Below, in pieces: positions 1-12,638 of a DNA stretch of 64,000 nucleotides. Origin of the DNA: DATAFF01 sp963744915. GTDB taxonomy: Bacteria; Pseudomonadota; Alphaproteobacteria; Rhizobiales; Aestuariivirgaceae. The DNA is taken from the NCBI GenBank assembly GCA_963744915.1, contig CAVUUY010000015.1:133414-197413 (forward strand), given 5' to 3'. Below the pieces are notes generated by a model. That model saw nothing but the letters and a program-made list of their open reading frames with translations. It was not told the DNA's origin and did not search any database. A program made the translations under genes and the position numbers. The number at the start of each line of letters is the position of its first letter. Position 1 is the first letter of the stretch.

Positions 1-404
1 TGCCTATCCTTACGCGTAAGGGGCTGTCACCCTCTGAGGCCTGCCTTTCCAGACAGTTCCGCTTGCTTTCGACAGAGCACTGGCCTGGTCCGCGTTCGCT
101 CGCCACTACTAACGGAGTCTCGGTTGATGTCCTTTCCTCCAGGTACTTAGATGTTTCAGTTCCCTGGGTTTGCTTCTTGATCCCTATGTATTCAGGATCA
201 GATACCTTGTTTTGACAGCGAGATATCCGACGCCGGCTGGCGCCGACATCGAAAATCCCGCCGTCCAAGGTGGGTTGCCCCATTCGGAAATCCACGGATC
301 AAAGCTTGTTCGCAGCTCCCCATGGCTTATCGCAGCGTACCACGTCCTTCATCGCCTCTCAGCGCCAAGGCATCCACCAGATGCCCTTAAGTCGCTTGAT
401 CGCT
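1..404 (-). rRNA. rrl: 23S ribosomal RNA, 5' end only
   Basis: This is the 5' part of 23S rRNA, transcribed leftwards and cut by the window edge. The conserved start of domain I (…GGCATCTGGTGGATGCC… when read on the minus strand) lies at about 363-395. The 5' end is placed near 404 by the adjacent conserved sequence and could be off by about 10-20 bases. It closes an operon ordered 16S, tRNA-Ile, tRNA-Ala, 23S. No intervening sequence is visible in this part. Confidence 0.93.
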
Positions 405-587
405 CTCATTATCAATGCCCATCCTCGATGCGGCTGACCAATCTCGGCAGGCCAGTCGCGGATGTCATTGACAAGAAAGACCAGTTCTTGTGCAGGATTT
501 GCCTGTACGGCAATGCGGTCAAGCCTTGCCGGCCGCGGAGTGCGGCAGCCCCCTCTCGACGAGGCGGCCAGACAAATCCCTTCTTCA

Positions 588-599
588 CGATGTCAAAGA
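588..599 (-). promoter_or_regulatory. boxA-like antitermination element in the tRNA-Ala/23S spacer
   Basis: On the minus strand this reads TCTTTGACATCG, upstream of 23S. The same 12-mer occurs in the 16S leader at 2764-2775. boxA elements recruit the Nus antitermination complex to rRNA transcripts, and a second copy before 23S is common in bacteria. The assignment rests on the exact repeat and its position. Confidence 0.6.
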
Positions 600-672
600 T
601 GCAAACGGATCCCGCAGGATCCGTAAACTGTTTCGAGGGCCGCAACTGCTCCCCACCCGGTTCTTGACCAGA

Positions 673-748
673 TGGTGGAGCCAGACGGGATCGAACCGAC
701 GACCTCCTGCTTGCAAAGCAGGCGCTCTCCCAACTGAGCTATGGCCCC
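673..748 (-). tRNA. tRNA-Ala (anticodon TGC)
   Basis: A 76-base cloverleaf on the minus strand begins GGGGCCAT and ends with an encoded CCA. The anticodon TGC is the complement of 713-715, in a seven-base loop closed by a GC-rich stem. It sits in the 16S-23S spacer next to tRNA-Ile, the usual bacterial arrangement. Confidence 0.97.
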
Positions 749-852
749 GCTGCCATCGGCGGCTTCGACCGAAGCTCGTTCAACCGAGCAGATCACGCCA
801 ACCCAACGCGGCTGAGGCACAGCAACGGTCAATCCACCAGGCCCTGAAAGGT

Positions 853-929
<77 letters not shown>

Positions 930-1067
930 GAAGGCTCGAGAACTCATGTGCGACCCGAAAGAAAGAGAAACGAAGACGGCGACATCCCGCCTTTTGGGGC
1001 CTGACTGGCCCCTATTGTTCCAATGACGAACCGATAGGGCCGGGACATCCGGAAACCCTGAAGGTTC

Positions 1068-2560
<1,493 letters not shown>

Positions 2561-2763
2561 AAACACTGTGCTCCGACCCGGTGTTTCCACCGGATCTGGT
2601 CGCTGCGCAAATTGACGAGTAGCCAAACATGTCCGACACCCACCTTTGCAGGCAGGGATCGAAGCTTTGGCTTCTCAAAACGCGAGCGTTTCAGCGTCTC
2701 GTTTGCTCGTCTTTCGACGAGCCGCCAGGACGCCGCCGCCTGCGTTTCTCTTTCTTTCATGAA

Positions 2764-2777
2764 CGATGTCAAAGAGC
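2764..2777 (-). promoter_or_regulatory. boxA antitermination element in the 16S leader
   Basis: On the minus strand this reads GCTCTTTGACATCG, close to the rRNA boxA consensus TGCTCTTTNACA. It lies about 205 bases upstream of 16S and about 150 bases downstream of the predicted promoter. Twelve bases of it are repeated exactly in the spacer before 23S (588-599). Confidence 0.65.
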
Positions 2778-2923
2778 GGGGGACCAGAGGTCCCAAAAGC
2801 CCCCGAGACAGCCGACGAGGTGTTCCGGTACCCTTGAGGGGAACCGGCTGCCACGTGCCGATTGCATCGGGAGGCGACGAGGAGTTGACAGCGCCCGTGA
2901 GCACCATCTCCTCAGTGTCTGCG

Positions 2924-2953
2924 GTTATATGATTTACCGCGCCGAAGTGTCAA
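2924..2953 (-). promoter_or_regulatory. rRNA operon promoter
   Basis: On the minus strand a perfect -35 TTGACA (2948-2953) is followed after 18 bases by TATAAC (2924-2929). Initiation would fall near 2916, giving a 16S leader of about 355 bases that contains boxA. No second promoter of similar quality was seen in the leader. Confidence 0.65.
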
Positions 2954-2960
2954 GCGCCTT

Positions 2961-3489
2961 GTCGTAGATTTTTTGCACATTCCCGGAATGCTGCAGAAAA
3001 CTGCGGAGTTTCGACGCCTTCCGCTTGCATGGCCACCTTGTCCGGGCGATGGCATCACCGCCCTTGGCTTGACATCAATCGCTGTCCCGGAGGACCCATT
3101 TCTGCCGCAAAGTGACATCACGTTAACAATTCGGCAACCATGGTTCGTCCATCATGGGAAAGTTTGCCGGCCAGGGCCATACCGGCGAAAGCCCGGTGTC
3201 GCGCCCCGGAAAGAGGGGGTCTGTTTCGGGGTGGGATCCGCATGACCGGCTCGGGTCAGCGCATAGGTTTTTCGCATTCGATCGATGATCGGCAACCTTC
3301 CACGTTGACTGGAGGCACGCGCCACGGCACAGTCGTGGAAAGGCGAAGCGCCAATGCTTCGCGGTCGGGTACGGGGAAGCTTCAAGAGTTCGATTTTTCG
3401 TGTGCTTGGGTTTGGCGAATTGAACCGCGTCGCTGCGTTCCGCCCATCCCAAGCGCCTGGCGCAGCATGTCCGCTGAGGGAACGCGGGG
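2961..3489. other. intergenic region between rRNA promoter and M23 peptidase gene
   Basis: This 529-base stretch has short open frames on both strands, but none shows recognisable protein sequence or a good ribosome-binding site. It presumably holds the upstream element of the rRNA promoter and the promoter of the peptidase gene. I could not define either. Confidence 0.4.
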
Positions 3490-5262
3490 TTGAGCGGAAG
3501 AGCCGGCAGCATTGCGATCCGCAGCCAATCGACGCGCCTCGCGCGAGTGGGCGGTGCGATCCATGTCGAAGACCTCGATCCCGATCAGCTCAACCCGTTC
3601 CACGATGACGAGCAGCCGCAGCACCACCGCTGGTTGATCACCACCTGCGTCGCCGGCGTGGCCGGCAGCCTGGTCATCGGCACCGTTCTCCTTGGCGTCT
3701 TCGGCACCACGGATTCGCCATCGCCCGCGCTTGCCTCGGTCAACCCGGCCGAGATCTGGCAACGCCCGGCGCTGTCGATGAAGAGCAATTACAAGAGCGA
3801 GGGCGGCGCGACGCAGGACGGCGAAGCCGAGGTCGCCGAGCTCAAGCCCTACAGCGAGGTTTCGGTGGTCTTCCGCCAGCGCCCCGCCGGTCCGGAGCCG
3901 GCCGAGGCGCCCGCCGACGACACCTCCCAGGGCGTCACCGGCGCCATCGTCATCCCGGCCAGGGCGCTGAGCGGCGGCCAGGGCGGCGCCTATCCCTCGA
4001 TCAGCGCCGACGCCCTCCCCTACGGCGCCCCGCAGGTCATCGACGGCTCCTTCCAGGTGGCCTCGCTCGATACCGGCGGCAACATCACCATCATCACCAA
4101 GACGCTCCCGGAGCCGGTCGACGAAACCATCACCCTCCGCAAGAACAGCGCGCTCGCCGACGAGATCGCCAAGCTCGGGGTCGCCATCGACCAGGCCCAC
4201 GCGCTCGCCAGCGCCCTCGAGCCGGTATTTCCGACCACGCTGCTGAGGGACGGCCAGCAGTTCACCGTCACCTTGGAGCGCCAGCTCGACTTCTACGGCC
4301 AGGACGCCATCGTGCCGGTGCGGTTGTCCTTCTCGCCCGGTCCCAACGAGGAAATCGTCGTCGAAGCCGACGAGGACGGCCGCTTCATCGCCAGGGTCGA
4401 CGGCGCCCAGGAGGGCACCCGCTCGCGTTACGCCGAGTCACCCTATTACCGCGCCCGCGCCAAGGTCGGGGCGGGGCTCTACTCGACCGCCAAGGACAAT
4501 GGCGTGCCCGACTACATCGTCACCCAGATGATGCAGGTCTTCGCCTATGACGTCGACTTCCAGCGTCAGGTGAACGCCGAGGACACCTTCGAGATCTTCT
4601 ACGGCAACCCGCTCACCGGCTCATCCACCAAGCGCAAGGTGGTGCACTATACCTCGCTCACCGTCGGCGGCGAGACCAAGAGCTATTTCCGCTTCACCAC
4701 TCCCGACGGCGAGACCAGCTATTACGACGAGAATGGCCGCAGCGCCGACCGCGACCTGCTGCGCACGCCGGTGCCGGGCAGCCGCATCAGCTCCGGCTTC
4801 GGCATGCGCCGCCATCCGATCCTCGGCTATAACCGGATGCATACCGGCGTCGACTTCGCCGCCCCCTATGGCACGCCGCTGAAGGCGGCCGGCGATGGCG
4901 TCATCACCGTCGCCGGCTGGCAGGGCGCCTATGGCAAGGTCGTCCGCATCCGCCACCAGAACAACTACGAGACCATCTACGCCCATATGAGCCGCATGCC
5001 GACGACCATCAAGCCCGGGATCGCGGTCCGCCAGGGCCAGGTCATCGGCTTCGTCGGCTCGACCGGCCGCTCGACCGGCCCGCATGCCCATTTCGAGATC
5101 CGCCTCGACGGCAAGCCGCTCAATCCGCTGAAAGTCAAGGCAACCGGCGGGCGACAGCTGACCGGCAAGAATCTCGCATTCTTCCGTCAGCACATGCAGA
5201 AGGTCGTCGCCATGATGAAGGCGGCGCCATCGGCCACACGGGTGGCGCAGGCGGGCAATTGA
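3490..5262 (+). CDS. M23 family metallopeptidase (LytM-type), membrane anchored
   Basis: This is a predicted cell-wall endopeptidase or divisome/amidase activator acting on peptidoglycan in the periplasm. The 590 residues start with about 47 cytoplasmic residues and one membrane segment (about 48-72). A long periplasmic linker/coil region follows, then a C-terminal M23 domain (about 430-545). The zinc-binding pattern is visible: H451xxxD455 and H532-A-H534. The zinc ligands are intact, so it may be a true hydrolase rather than a degenerate activator. The start is a TTG codon. The cytoplasmic tail is plausible, but the next in-frame ATG lies inside the periplasmic region, so the true N-terminus is somewhat uncertain. 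It converges on clpB across a shared stem-loop. Confidence 0.88.
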   Translation: MSGRAGSIAIRSQSTRLARVGGAIHVEDLDPDQLNPFHDDEQPQHHRWLITTCVAGVAGSLVIGTVLLGVFGTTDSPSPALASVNPAEIWQRPALSMKSNYKSEGGATQDGEAEVAELKPYSEVSVVFRQRPAGPEPAEAPADDTSQGVTGAIVIPARALSGGQGGAYPSISADALPYGAPQVIDGSFQVASLDTGGNITIITKTLPEPVDETITLRKNSALADEIAKLGVAIDQAHALASALEPVFPTTLLRDGQQFTVTLERQLDFYGQDAIVPVRLSFSPGPNEEIVVEADEDGRFIARVDGAQEGTRSRYAESPYYRARAKVGAGLYSTAKDNGVPDYIVTQMMQVFAYDVDFQRQVNAEDTFEIFYGNPLTGSSTKRKVVHYTSLTVGGETKSYFRFTTPDGETSYYDENGRSADRDLLRTPVPGSRISSGFGMRRHPILGYNRMHTGVDFAAPYGTPLKAAGDGVITVAGWQGAYGKVVRIRHQNNYETIYAHMSRMPTTIKPGIAVRQGQVIGFVGSTGRSTGPHAHFEIRLDGKPLNPLKVKATGGRQLTGKNLAFFRQHMQKVVAMMKAAPSATRVAQAGN

Positions 5263-5289
5263 CGGGCTGTCTCGCGGCATCACGGGGCA

Positions 5290-5311
5290 GCCGAAGCAAA
5301 TCCGCTTCGGC
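5290..5311. terminator. bidirectional stem-loop between M23 peptidase and clpB
   Basis: A perfect 8-bp stem, GCCGAAGC / GCTTCGGC with a 6-base loop, sits in the 69-base gap between two convergent genes. The flanking T-tracts are weak in both directions. It is still the only strong hairpin there and most likely terminates both genes. Confidence 0.55.
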
Positions 5312-5331
5312 TTATGATGGCATAATTTGCG

Positions 5332-7977
<2,646 letters not shown>

Positions 7978-8061
7978 GGTCAACCTCCTCGGCCCCGTGT
8001 CCGAATTTCTTCCGGCCCTCAAGAGGCGCCGGCCCCGGAATATTCCACGGTCCAGCCCGGG

Positions 8062-8090
8062 ATATGGGTGTTGCGCGAAAACCACGCAAG
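8062..8090 (-). promoter_or_regulatory. candidate sigma-32 (RpoH) promoter of clpB
   Basis: On the minus strand CTTGCGT (8084-8090) is separated by 14 bases from ACCCATAT (8062-8069). This resembles the RpoH pattern CTTGAAA-N12-15-CCCCATNT. Transcription would start about 75-80 bases upstream of the clpB ATG. A heat-shock promoter is expected for clpB. Confidence 0.5.
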
Positions 8091-8151
8091 CATCACCATT
8101 GGCGAAACTCTGCCGCCAAGCCGCCGATGCCTGTCAAGTCCGGTAATGGAT

Positions 8152-9000
8152 TCAGCTCGAGGCGAAGTCTTCCGAATTCTCGTTCGTCGGCTCGCTGTCG
8201 GAGGAGGAGGGCTGCTCTTCCTCGGCGCCTTCAGCCTTGCGCTCGGTCCGCGGCCGACCGTCGCGCCGGAAGCGCCCGTTGCCGGCCGGCGCATTGCCCG
8301 GGGCATTGCCCGCCGCACGGCGCAGGAAATCGGGCTGATGGCCGCTCCAGCCATTGCCGCCCTGGCCTTCTTCGGTCGACGGGGGATCGCGCGTTTCGCG
8401 GACCTCCCGGTTGTCGCGGAACTCGCGACTCTCGCGCGGCGGACGACTGTCGCGGCTGTCGCGCTCCCGCGGCCGGCGGAATTCCCGCGGCTGGTCACGC
8501 TCGCCATCGCCGTCGCGGCTCTCGCGCGGCGGCGACCGGCGAAAATCGCGCGGGGCGTCGCCGCCGTCGTCGTCGCGGTTCTGCATCTCCCGCGGCGGAC
8601 GCTGGCCCTGAGGGTCGAGTATGTCGGGCTGCGGCCCATGGCCGGCCGGGACCATTTCGTCCTCCTCCGGCCCATCCCCGTCCTCGTCGTCCATATCCTC
8701 GCCGCCGAACGGCCGTCGCAGCGCGCCCGGGGGCCCGTTCTGCTGGGCAAAGGTTTGTGCCGCTGCGACTATTCTCAGATAATGCTCGGCATGCTGGAAA
8801 TAGTTCTCGGCCATCACCGTATCGCCGGAGGACTGGGCATCACGCGCCAGCTGGAGGTATTTCTCGGCGACATGCTGGGCATTGCCGCGGACCTTGACGT
8901 CCGGACCGTTGCTCTCGAACACCCGGTTTACCGGATTTCCCTGACGACGGCCGCGGCCGCGCGATCTGTTCTTATGCTGATTATGCTGACCCTGTCTCAT
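8152..9000 (-). CDS. DUF4167 domain-containing protein
   Basis: The 282-residue protein has a conserved DUF4167 domain at residues 1-85, beginning MRQGQHNQHKNRSRGRGRR and running through a helical block with NAEKY/AENYF-like tetratricopeptide character. Its long C-terminal tail is rich in Arg, Asp, Glu, Ser and Pro and is clearly disordered. The basic, RG-rich start suggests RNA or ribosome contact, but that is inference and the family has no established function. It sits between prmC and clpB on the same strand, with 409 and 174 bases of spacing. The order prfA-prmC-DUF4167-clpB is common in Hyphomicrobiales. Confidence 0.9.
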   Translation of the reverse strand: MRQGQHNQHKNRSRGRGRRQGNPVNRVFESNGPDVKVRGNAQHVAEKYLQLARDAQSSGDTVMAENYFQHAEHYLRIVAAAQTFAQQNGPPGALRRPFGGEDMDDEDGDGPEEDEMVPAGHGPQPDILDPQGQRPPREMQNRDDDGGDAPRDFRRSPPRESRDGDGERDQPREFRRPRERDSRDSRPPRESREFRDNREVRETRDPPSTEEGQGGNGWSGHQPDFLRRAAGNAPGNAPAGNGRFRRDGRPRTERKAEGAEEEQPSSSDSEPTNENSEDFASS

Positions 9001-9409
9001 TCTGCCATTTACACCCGAAATTGCGACCCACGGCCTTCATCGGGCCGCGCTGCCGCGCCTGTTCACCGAGTTCCGAGGAACGCGGTACCTGAAACGCTAA
9101 TGTCCAAGAAAGCCGATTTGCGTGGCAATCTCCGCCAAAGCAGGTCTAGTGCTCACGGATTCCGGAAGCTGTCCGCCCTCAATGGGTTCAACCTTAGGCG
9201 TGAACGCCGCCAGCCTGAACTGACATCTCCGCACCCCCCTTCGGCCCTCCCCGGCCCCGCCGTCGTACCAGCGATGAGTGCAGAATGCCCATGTCGGGAC
9301 GCTTCTATTGGGCGAGACACTACCCGTTTGCCGTCGGCTTTCCAACTGCTTTTTTCCTATGCGGAATGCCCTAAATTCAAGATCCATCATGCACCGTGGC
9401 GTTTGCGCA
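9001..9409. other. intergenic region between DUF4167 gene and prmC
   Basis: No gene with recognisable protein sequence is visible on either strand of this 409-base gap. Open frames that cross it continue as shadows of prmC or clpB. It presumably contains the promoter of the DUF4167 gene. I saw no convincing terminator or RNA structure. Confidence 0.4.
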
Positions 9410-10270
9410 TCATGAGCGCAGCACCACCACCCTGTCGCGGCCGGCGAGATCCCTGACAACGCCCTGTCCCATGGCCGGCGGGAAAAGACCGTGCGCGGCA
9501 AAGATCGCCTGAACCGCCGCCGCCTGCTCGCTGCCGATCTCGAAAACCACTGCACCTCGAGGCGCGAGCACCCGCCCGACCCGAGCGGCGATGCGGCGAA
9601 AGGCCGAAAGCCCGTCATCGCCGCCATCGAGCGCCACCAGAGGATCGTGATCCCGCACCCCGATTTCAAGACCACCGATGGCGCCGCGGCGAATATAGGG
9701 CGGATTCGACACCACGAGATCGAAGCGGCCCGCGACCCCGTCCAGCCAGTCGGCCGCAACGAATTCCGCCCGCTCGGCGACCCCGAGGCGGCACGCATTG
9801 TCGGCCGCGACCGCCAGTGCCGCGGCGCTGAGGTCGGTGGCAACGCCGCGGCCGGCGCCGAGCTCGCAGAGGAGCGTGACCAGGATGGCGCCGCTGCCGG
9901 TGCCAAGGTCGAGAATGCGGGGCGATTTGACGCCGGAGAGAACGCCGAGCGCTGCATCCACCACCGTTTCGGTGTCGGGCCTCGGATCGAGGGTTGCCGG
10001 CGTGATCCGAAAATCGCGGCCGTAAAATTCCCGCCGCCCGAGAATGCGCGACACCGGTTCCCCGGCGAGGCGCCGCGCCAGATGATCGCCGGCCCGCCGC
10101 CGCCCCTCGGCATCCGTCCGGCGCGCCGGGTCGGCAATCGCCGCCGCCCAATCGAGGCTCAGGGCATCGAGCACCAGCACCCTGGCATCGAGTGCCGCGC
10201 TGGCAATGCCTGCCTGCGCCAGCCGCGACCGCAAATCGGCGATGAGGTCCCCCGCCGTGTCAGCCGGCAT
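9410..10270 (-). CDS. prmC: peptide chain release factor N5-glutamine methyltransferase PrmC
   Basis: PrmC methylates the glutamine of the GGQ motif in release factors using S-adenosylmethionine. The 286 residues comprise an N-terminal helical domain (about 1-80) and a Rossmann methyltransferase domain. The SAM-binding DLGTGSG is at 121-127 and the substrate-glutamine motif NPPY at 189-192. The start codon lies inside the end of prfA (11-base overlap), so the modifying enzyme is coupled to its own substrate. Confidence 0.95.
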   Translation of the reverse strand: MPADTAGDLIADLRSRLAQAGIASAALDARVLVLDALSLDWAAAIADPARRTDAEGRRRAGDHLARRLAGEPVSRILGRREFYGRDFRITPATLDPRPDTETVVDAALGVLSGVKSPRILDLGTGSGAILVTLLCELGAGRGVATDLSAAALAVAADNACRLGVAERAEFVAADWLDGVAGRFDLVVSNPPYIRRGAIGGLEIGVRDHDPLVALDGGDDGLSAFRRIAARVGRVLAPRGAVVFEIGSEQAAAVQAIFAAHGLFPPAMGQGVVRDLAGRDRVVVLRS

Positions 10271-11345
10271 TGCCGTCGCTGCCGGCGAGGAGATCGGCTT
10301 GGTGCTGCGTGATCAGCGCCTGGACCAGCTCTTCGAGCGCTGCCCCTTCCATCACCAGATCGAGCTTGTAAAGCGTCAGATTGATGCGGTGGTCGGTCAC
10401 CCGTCCTTGCGGGAAATTATAGGTCCTGATGCGCTCCGAGCGGTCGCCCGAGCCGACCTGGCCGCGCCGCACCGCCGAGCGCTCGGCATCGAGCCGCTCG
10501 CGCTCGCGCTCATAAAGCTTGGCCCTCAGGATCTTCAGCGCCTTCGCCTTGTTCTTGTGCTGCGACTTCTCATCCTGCTGGCTGACCACGATGCCGGTCG
10601 GGAGATGGGTGACGCGCACCGCGCTGTCGGTGGTGTTGACCGACTGGCCACCCGGCCCCGAGGAGCGGAAGACGTCGATCCTGAGGTCCTTGTCCTCGAT
10701 CTGGACGTCGACCTCCTCGGCCTCGGGCAACACCGCGACGGTCGCCGCCGAGGTGTGGATCCGTCCCTGCGCCTCGGTTGCCGGCACCCGCTGCACCCGG
10801 TGCACGCCGGATTCGAATTTGAGGCGGGCATAGGCGCCGGCGCCCGAGATCTCCGCCACGATCTCGCGATAGCCGCCGATCTCGGCGTCGCTTGCCGACA
10901 GGATCTCCACCTTCCAGCCCTTGAATGCGGCATAGCGCTGATACATCCGGAACAGGTCGCCGGCGAACAGCGCCGCCTCGTCGCCGCCGGTGCCGGCCCT
11001 GACCTCGATGATGACATTGCGCTCGTCGGCGGCGTCCTTGGGCAGCAGCAGCAGGCGGAAAGCCTGCTCCGCCTCGCGGATCCGGACATCGAGCACCGAG
11101 CGCTCGTCCTCGGCCAGCGACTTGAGCTCGCCGTCGCCGGCCTGCGCCAGCATTTCCTCGACTTCCGCCCGCTCGCGCTTCAGCGTGTCCAAGGTCCGGG
11201 CGGCCCGGACGACCGGCTCGAGCTCGGCATATTCCTTGGACAATCTGACAAAGGCATCGCCCGTCGTCCCGCTCGCCAATGCGGCCTCGACCACCGCAAA
11301 ACGGTCATTGAGCCTGGCAATTTTCTCATTTCCGATCGAAATCAT
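10260..11345 (-). CDS. prfA: peptide chain release factor 1
   Basis: RF1 reads UAA and UAG stop codons and releases the finished peptide. The 361-residue protein has the RF1 codon-recognition tripeptide PAT at about 188-190 (PxT type, versus SPF in RF2) and the catalytic GGQ at 232-234. The start at 11345 (MISIGNEKIARL) matches the family; the frame is open 33 bases further up with no homology. It overlaps prmC by 11 bases. Confidence 0.96.
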   Translation of the reverse strand: MISIGNEKIARLNDRFAVVEAALASGTTGDAFVRLSKEYAELEPVVRAARTLDTLKRERAEVEEMLAQAGDGELKSLAEDERSVLDVRIREAEQAFRLLLLPKDAADERNVIIEVRAGTGGDEAALFAGDLFRMYQRYAAFKGWKVEILSASDAEIGGYREIVAEISGAGAYARLKFESGVHRVQRVPATEAQGRIHTSAATVAVLPEAEEVDVQIEDKDLRIDVFRSSGPGGQSVNTTDSAVRVTHLPTGIVVSQQDEKSQHKNKAKALKILRAKLYERERERLDAERSAVRRGQVGSGDRSERIRTYNFPQGRVTDHRINLTLYKLDLVMEGAALEELVQALITQHQADLLAGSDGNAG

Positions 11346-11449
11346 CGTTCCTCGGCGCGGCCGACCGAGCGTCCGCAACAGGTCAAGTCGCGGGTTCTAG
11401 CCGAGACTGCCGTCCCCGCCAAGCACCGGCAAACGGGCCGGCGAACATG

Positions 11450-12541
11450 TCAGCCCTCTGTCAAGAGCCTGAGATCGAGCGACCGCCCGACCAGGATCTC
11501 GCCCGGATTGCCGAGCTGGCCCTTGTCGATCCCGTCGATCGAATAGCTGATGAGGCCGCCATCCCGGGCGATCACCATGAGCCCGTCGCGATTGGGCACG
11601 CGATAGCTGTCGCCGGGCATCAGTGTCTTGGTCAGGATGACCTTGCCATGCGCATCCTCAATGCGGATCCACACCTTGGCCTTGGCGTGCAGCACGAGCC
11701 GCGAATCACTGTTCTCGGAGCCGTAGAGGCGGCCGCCGCCCGCTTGCTCCTCGCTCTCCGGCGCCCGGTTTGCAGCGGCGTTGCGCCTGGCGGGCGTGCC
11801 CGTTTCGCGCGCGATCAGCTCGGCGATGCCGTCGACCGGCAGGCTCGGCGCGTCCTCCGCGTCGGGCTCCGGCAGATCAGGGCTGACCGGACCGACCGCG
11901 GCGTCGCGGGTTTCCGCCGAATCGCCCTTCATGAGTTCTTCCGTCAGCGAGGTGATCGAGGAGACCTCGGTTGCCGGCCCTTCGACCTTGACATGCGACG
12001 GGGCGCTCCGCAGCGCCTGCGCCTCGCCGGAGGAACCGCTGGACGGGCTCAGCACCCAGCTTGCCGCGGCAAACAGGAACACCGCGCCGCAAATGCTGGC
12101 AACGATGCCGCCATTGCCCTTGGTGGCATCGATCAGCCGGTTGAGCAGCGGGAAGGCGATGATCTCGGCGCTGCCGAACGGCCGGGCGGTGCCCGGCATG
12201 CGCCGGGTGGTGGTCCGGTTCTGCTGCGGCAGGAATTGGGCATAATGCTTGAGCAGCGGCTCGGGGTCGAAGCCGAGATGAAGGGCATAGGCTTCGAGCA
12301 TTCGCAAGGTGTCGCGCCGCGGCGGCAGCCGCGTCAGATCGCCGGCCTCGATCGCATCGAGATGGTGTGGGTGCACCCCCGAGGCGCGCCCGGCATCGTG
12401 CAGCCGCTCCCGCCGCCGCTCTCTCTCGCGCTGCAGGAACCAACCGACCTCGCCCGCCGGATCGATCTCTCCGTCGGGTTTGGGCCGGAAGAACATGGAA
12501 GCCCGCGGCTTGCCCATATGGACCTGGCTGTCGCTGCTCAT
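11450..12541 (-). CDS. RodZ-like helix-turn-helix/DUF4115 membrane protein
   Basis: The 363 residues have the RodZ layout. An Xre-type helix-turn-helix lies at about 33-98 (…VHPHHLDAIEAGDLTRLP…). A basic linker follows, then one transmembrane helix at about 145-165, a Pro/Ala/Glu-rich periplasmic linker, and a C-terminal DUF4115 beta domain (about 270-360). In RodZ proteins the cytoplasmic HTH binds MreB and helps organise the elongasome. Equivalence here is inferred from architecture. An ATG at 12541 is used; a TTG codon immediately precedes it in frame. It lies between ptsP and prfA in a run of same-strand genes. Confidence 0.8.
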   Translation of the reverse strand: MSSDSQVHMGKPRASMFFRPKPDGEIDPAGEVGWFLQRERERRRERLHDAGRASGVHPHHLDAIEAGDLTRLPPRRDTLRMLEAYALHLGFDPEPLLKHYAQFLPQQNRTTTRRMPGTARPFGSAEIIAFPLLNRLIDATKGNGGIVASICGAVFLFAAASWVLSPSSGSSGEAQALRSAPSHVKVEGPATEVSSITSLTEELMKGDSAETRDAAVGPVSPDLPEPDAEDAPSLPVDGIAELIARETGTPARRNAAANRAPESEEQAGGGRLYGSENSDSRLVLHAKAKVWIRIEDAHGKVILTKTLMPGDSYRVPNRDGLMVIARDGGLISYSIDGIDKGQLGNPGEILVGRSLDLRLLTEG

Positions 12542-12638
12542 CAATGCCGATCCGCTGCACCATCAGGGGGGCGCGGCGGTACACTTCCCGCGCCTGCCAG
12601 ACCAACACTGGGTCAAAATGGTAACCATCAGGTTACGG

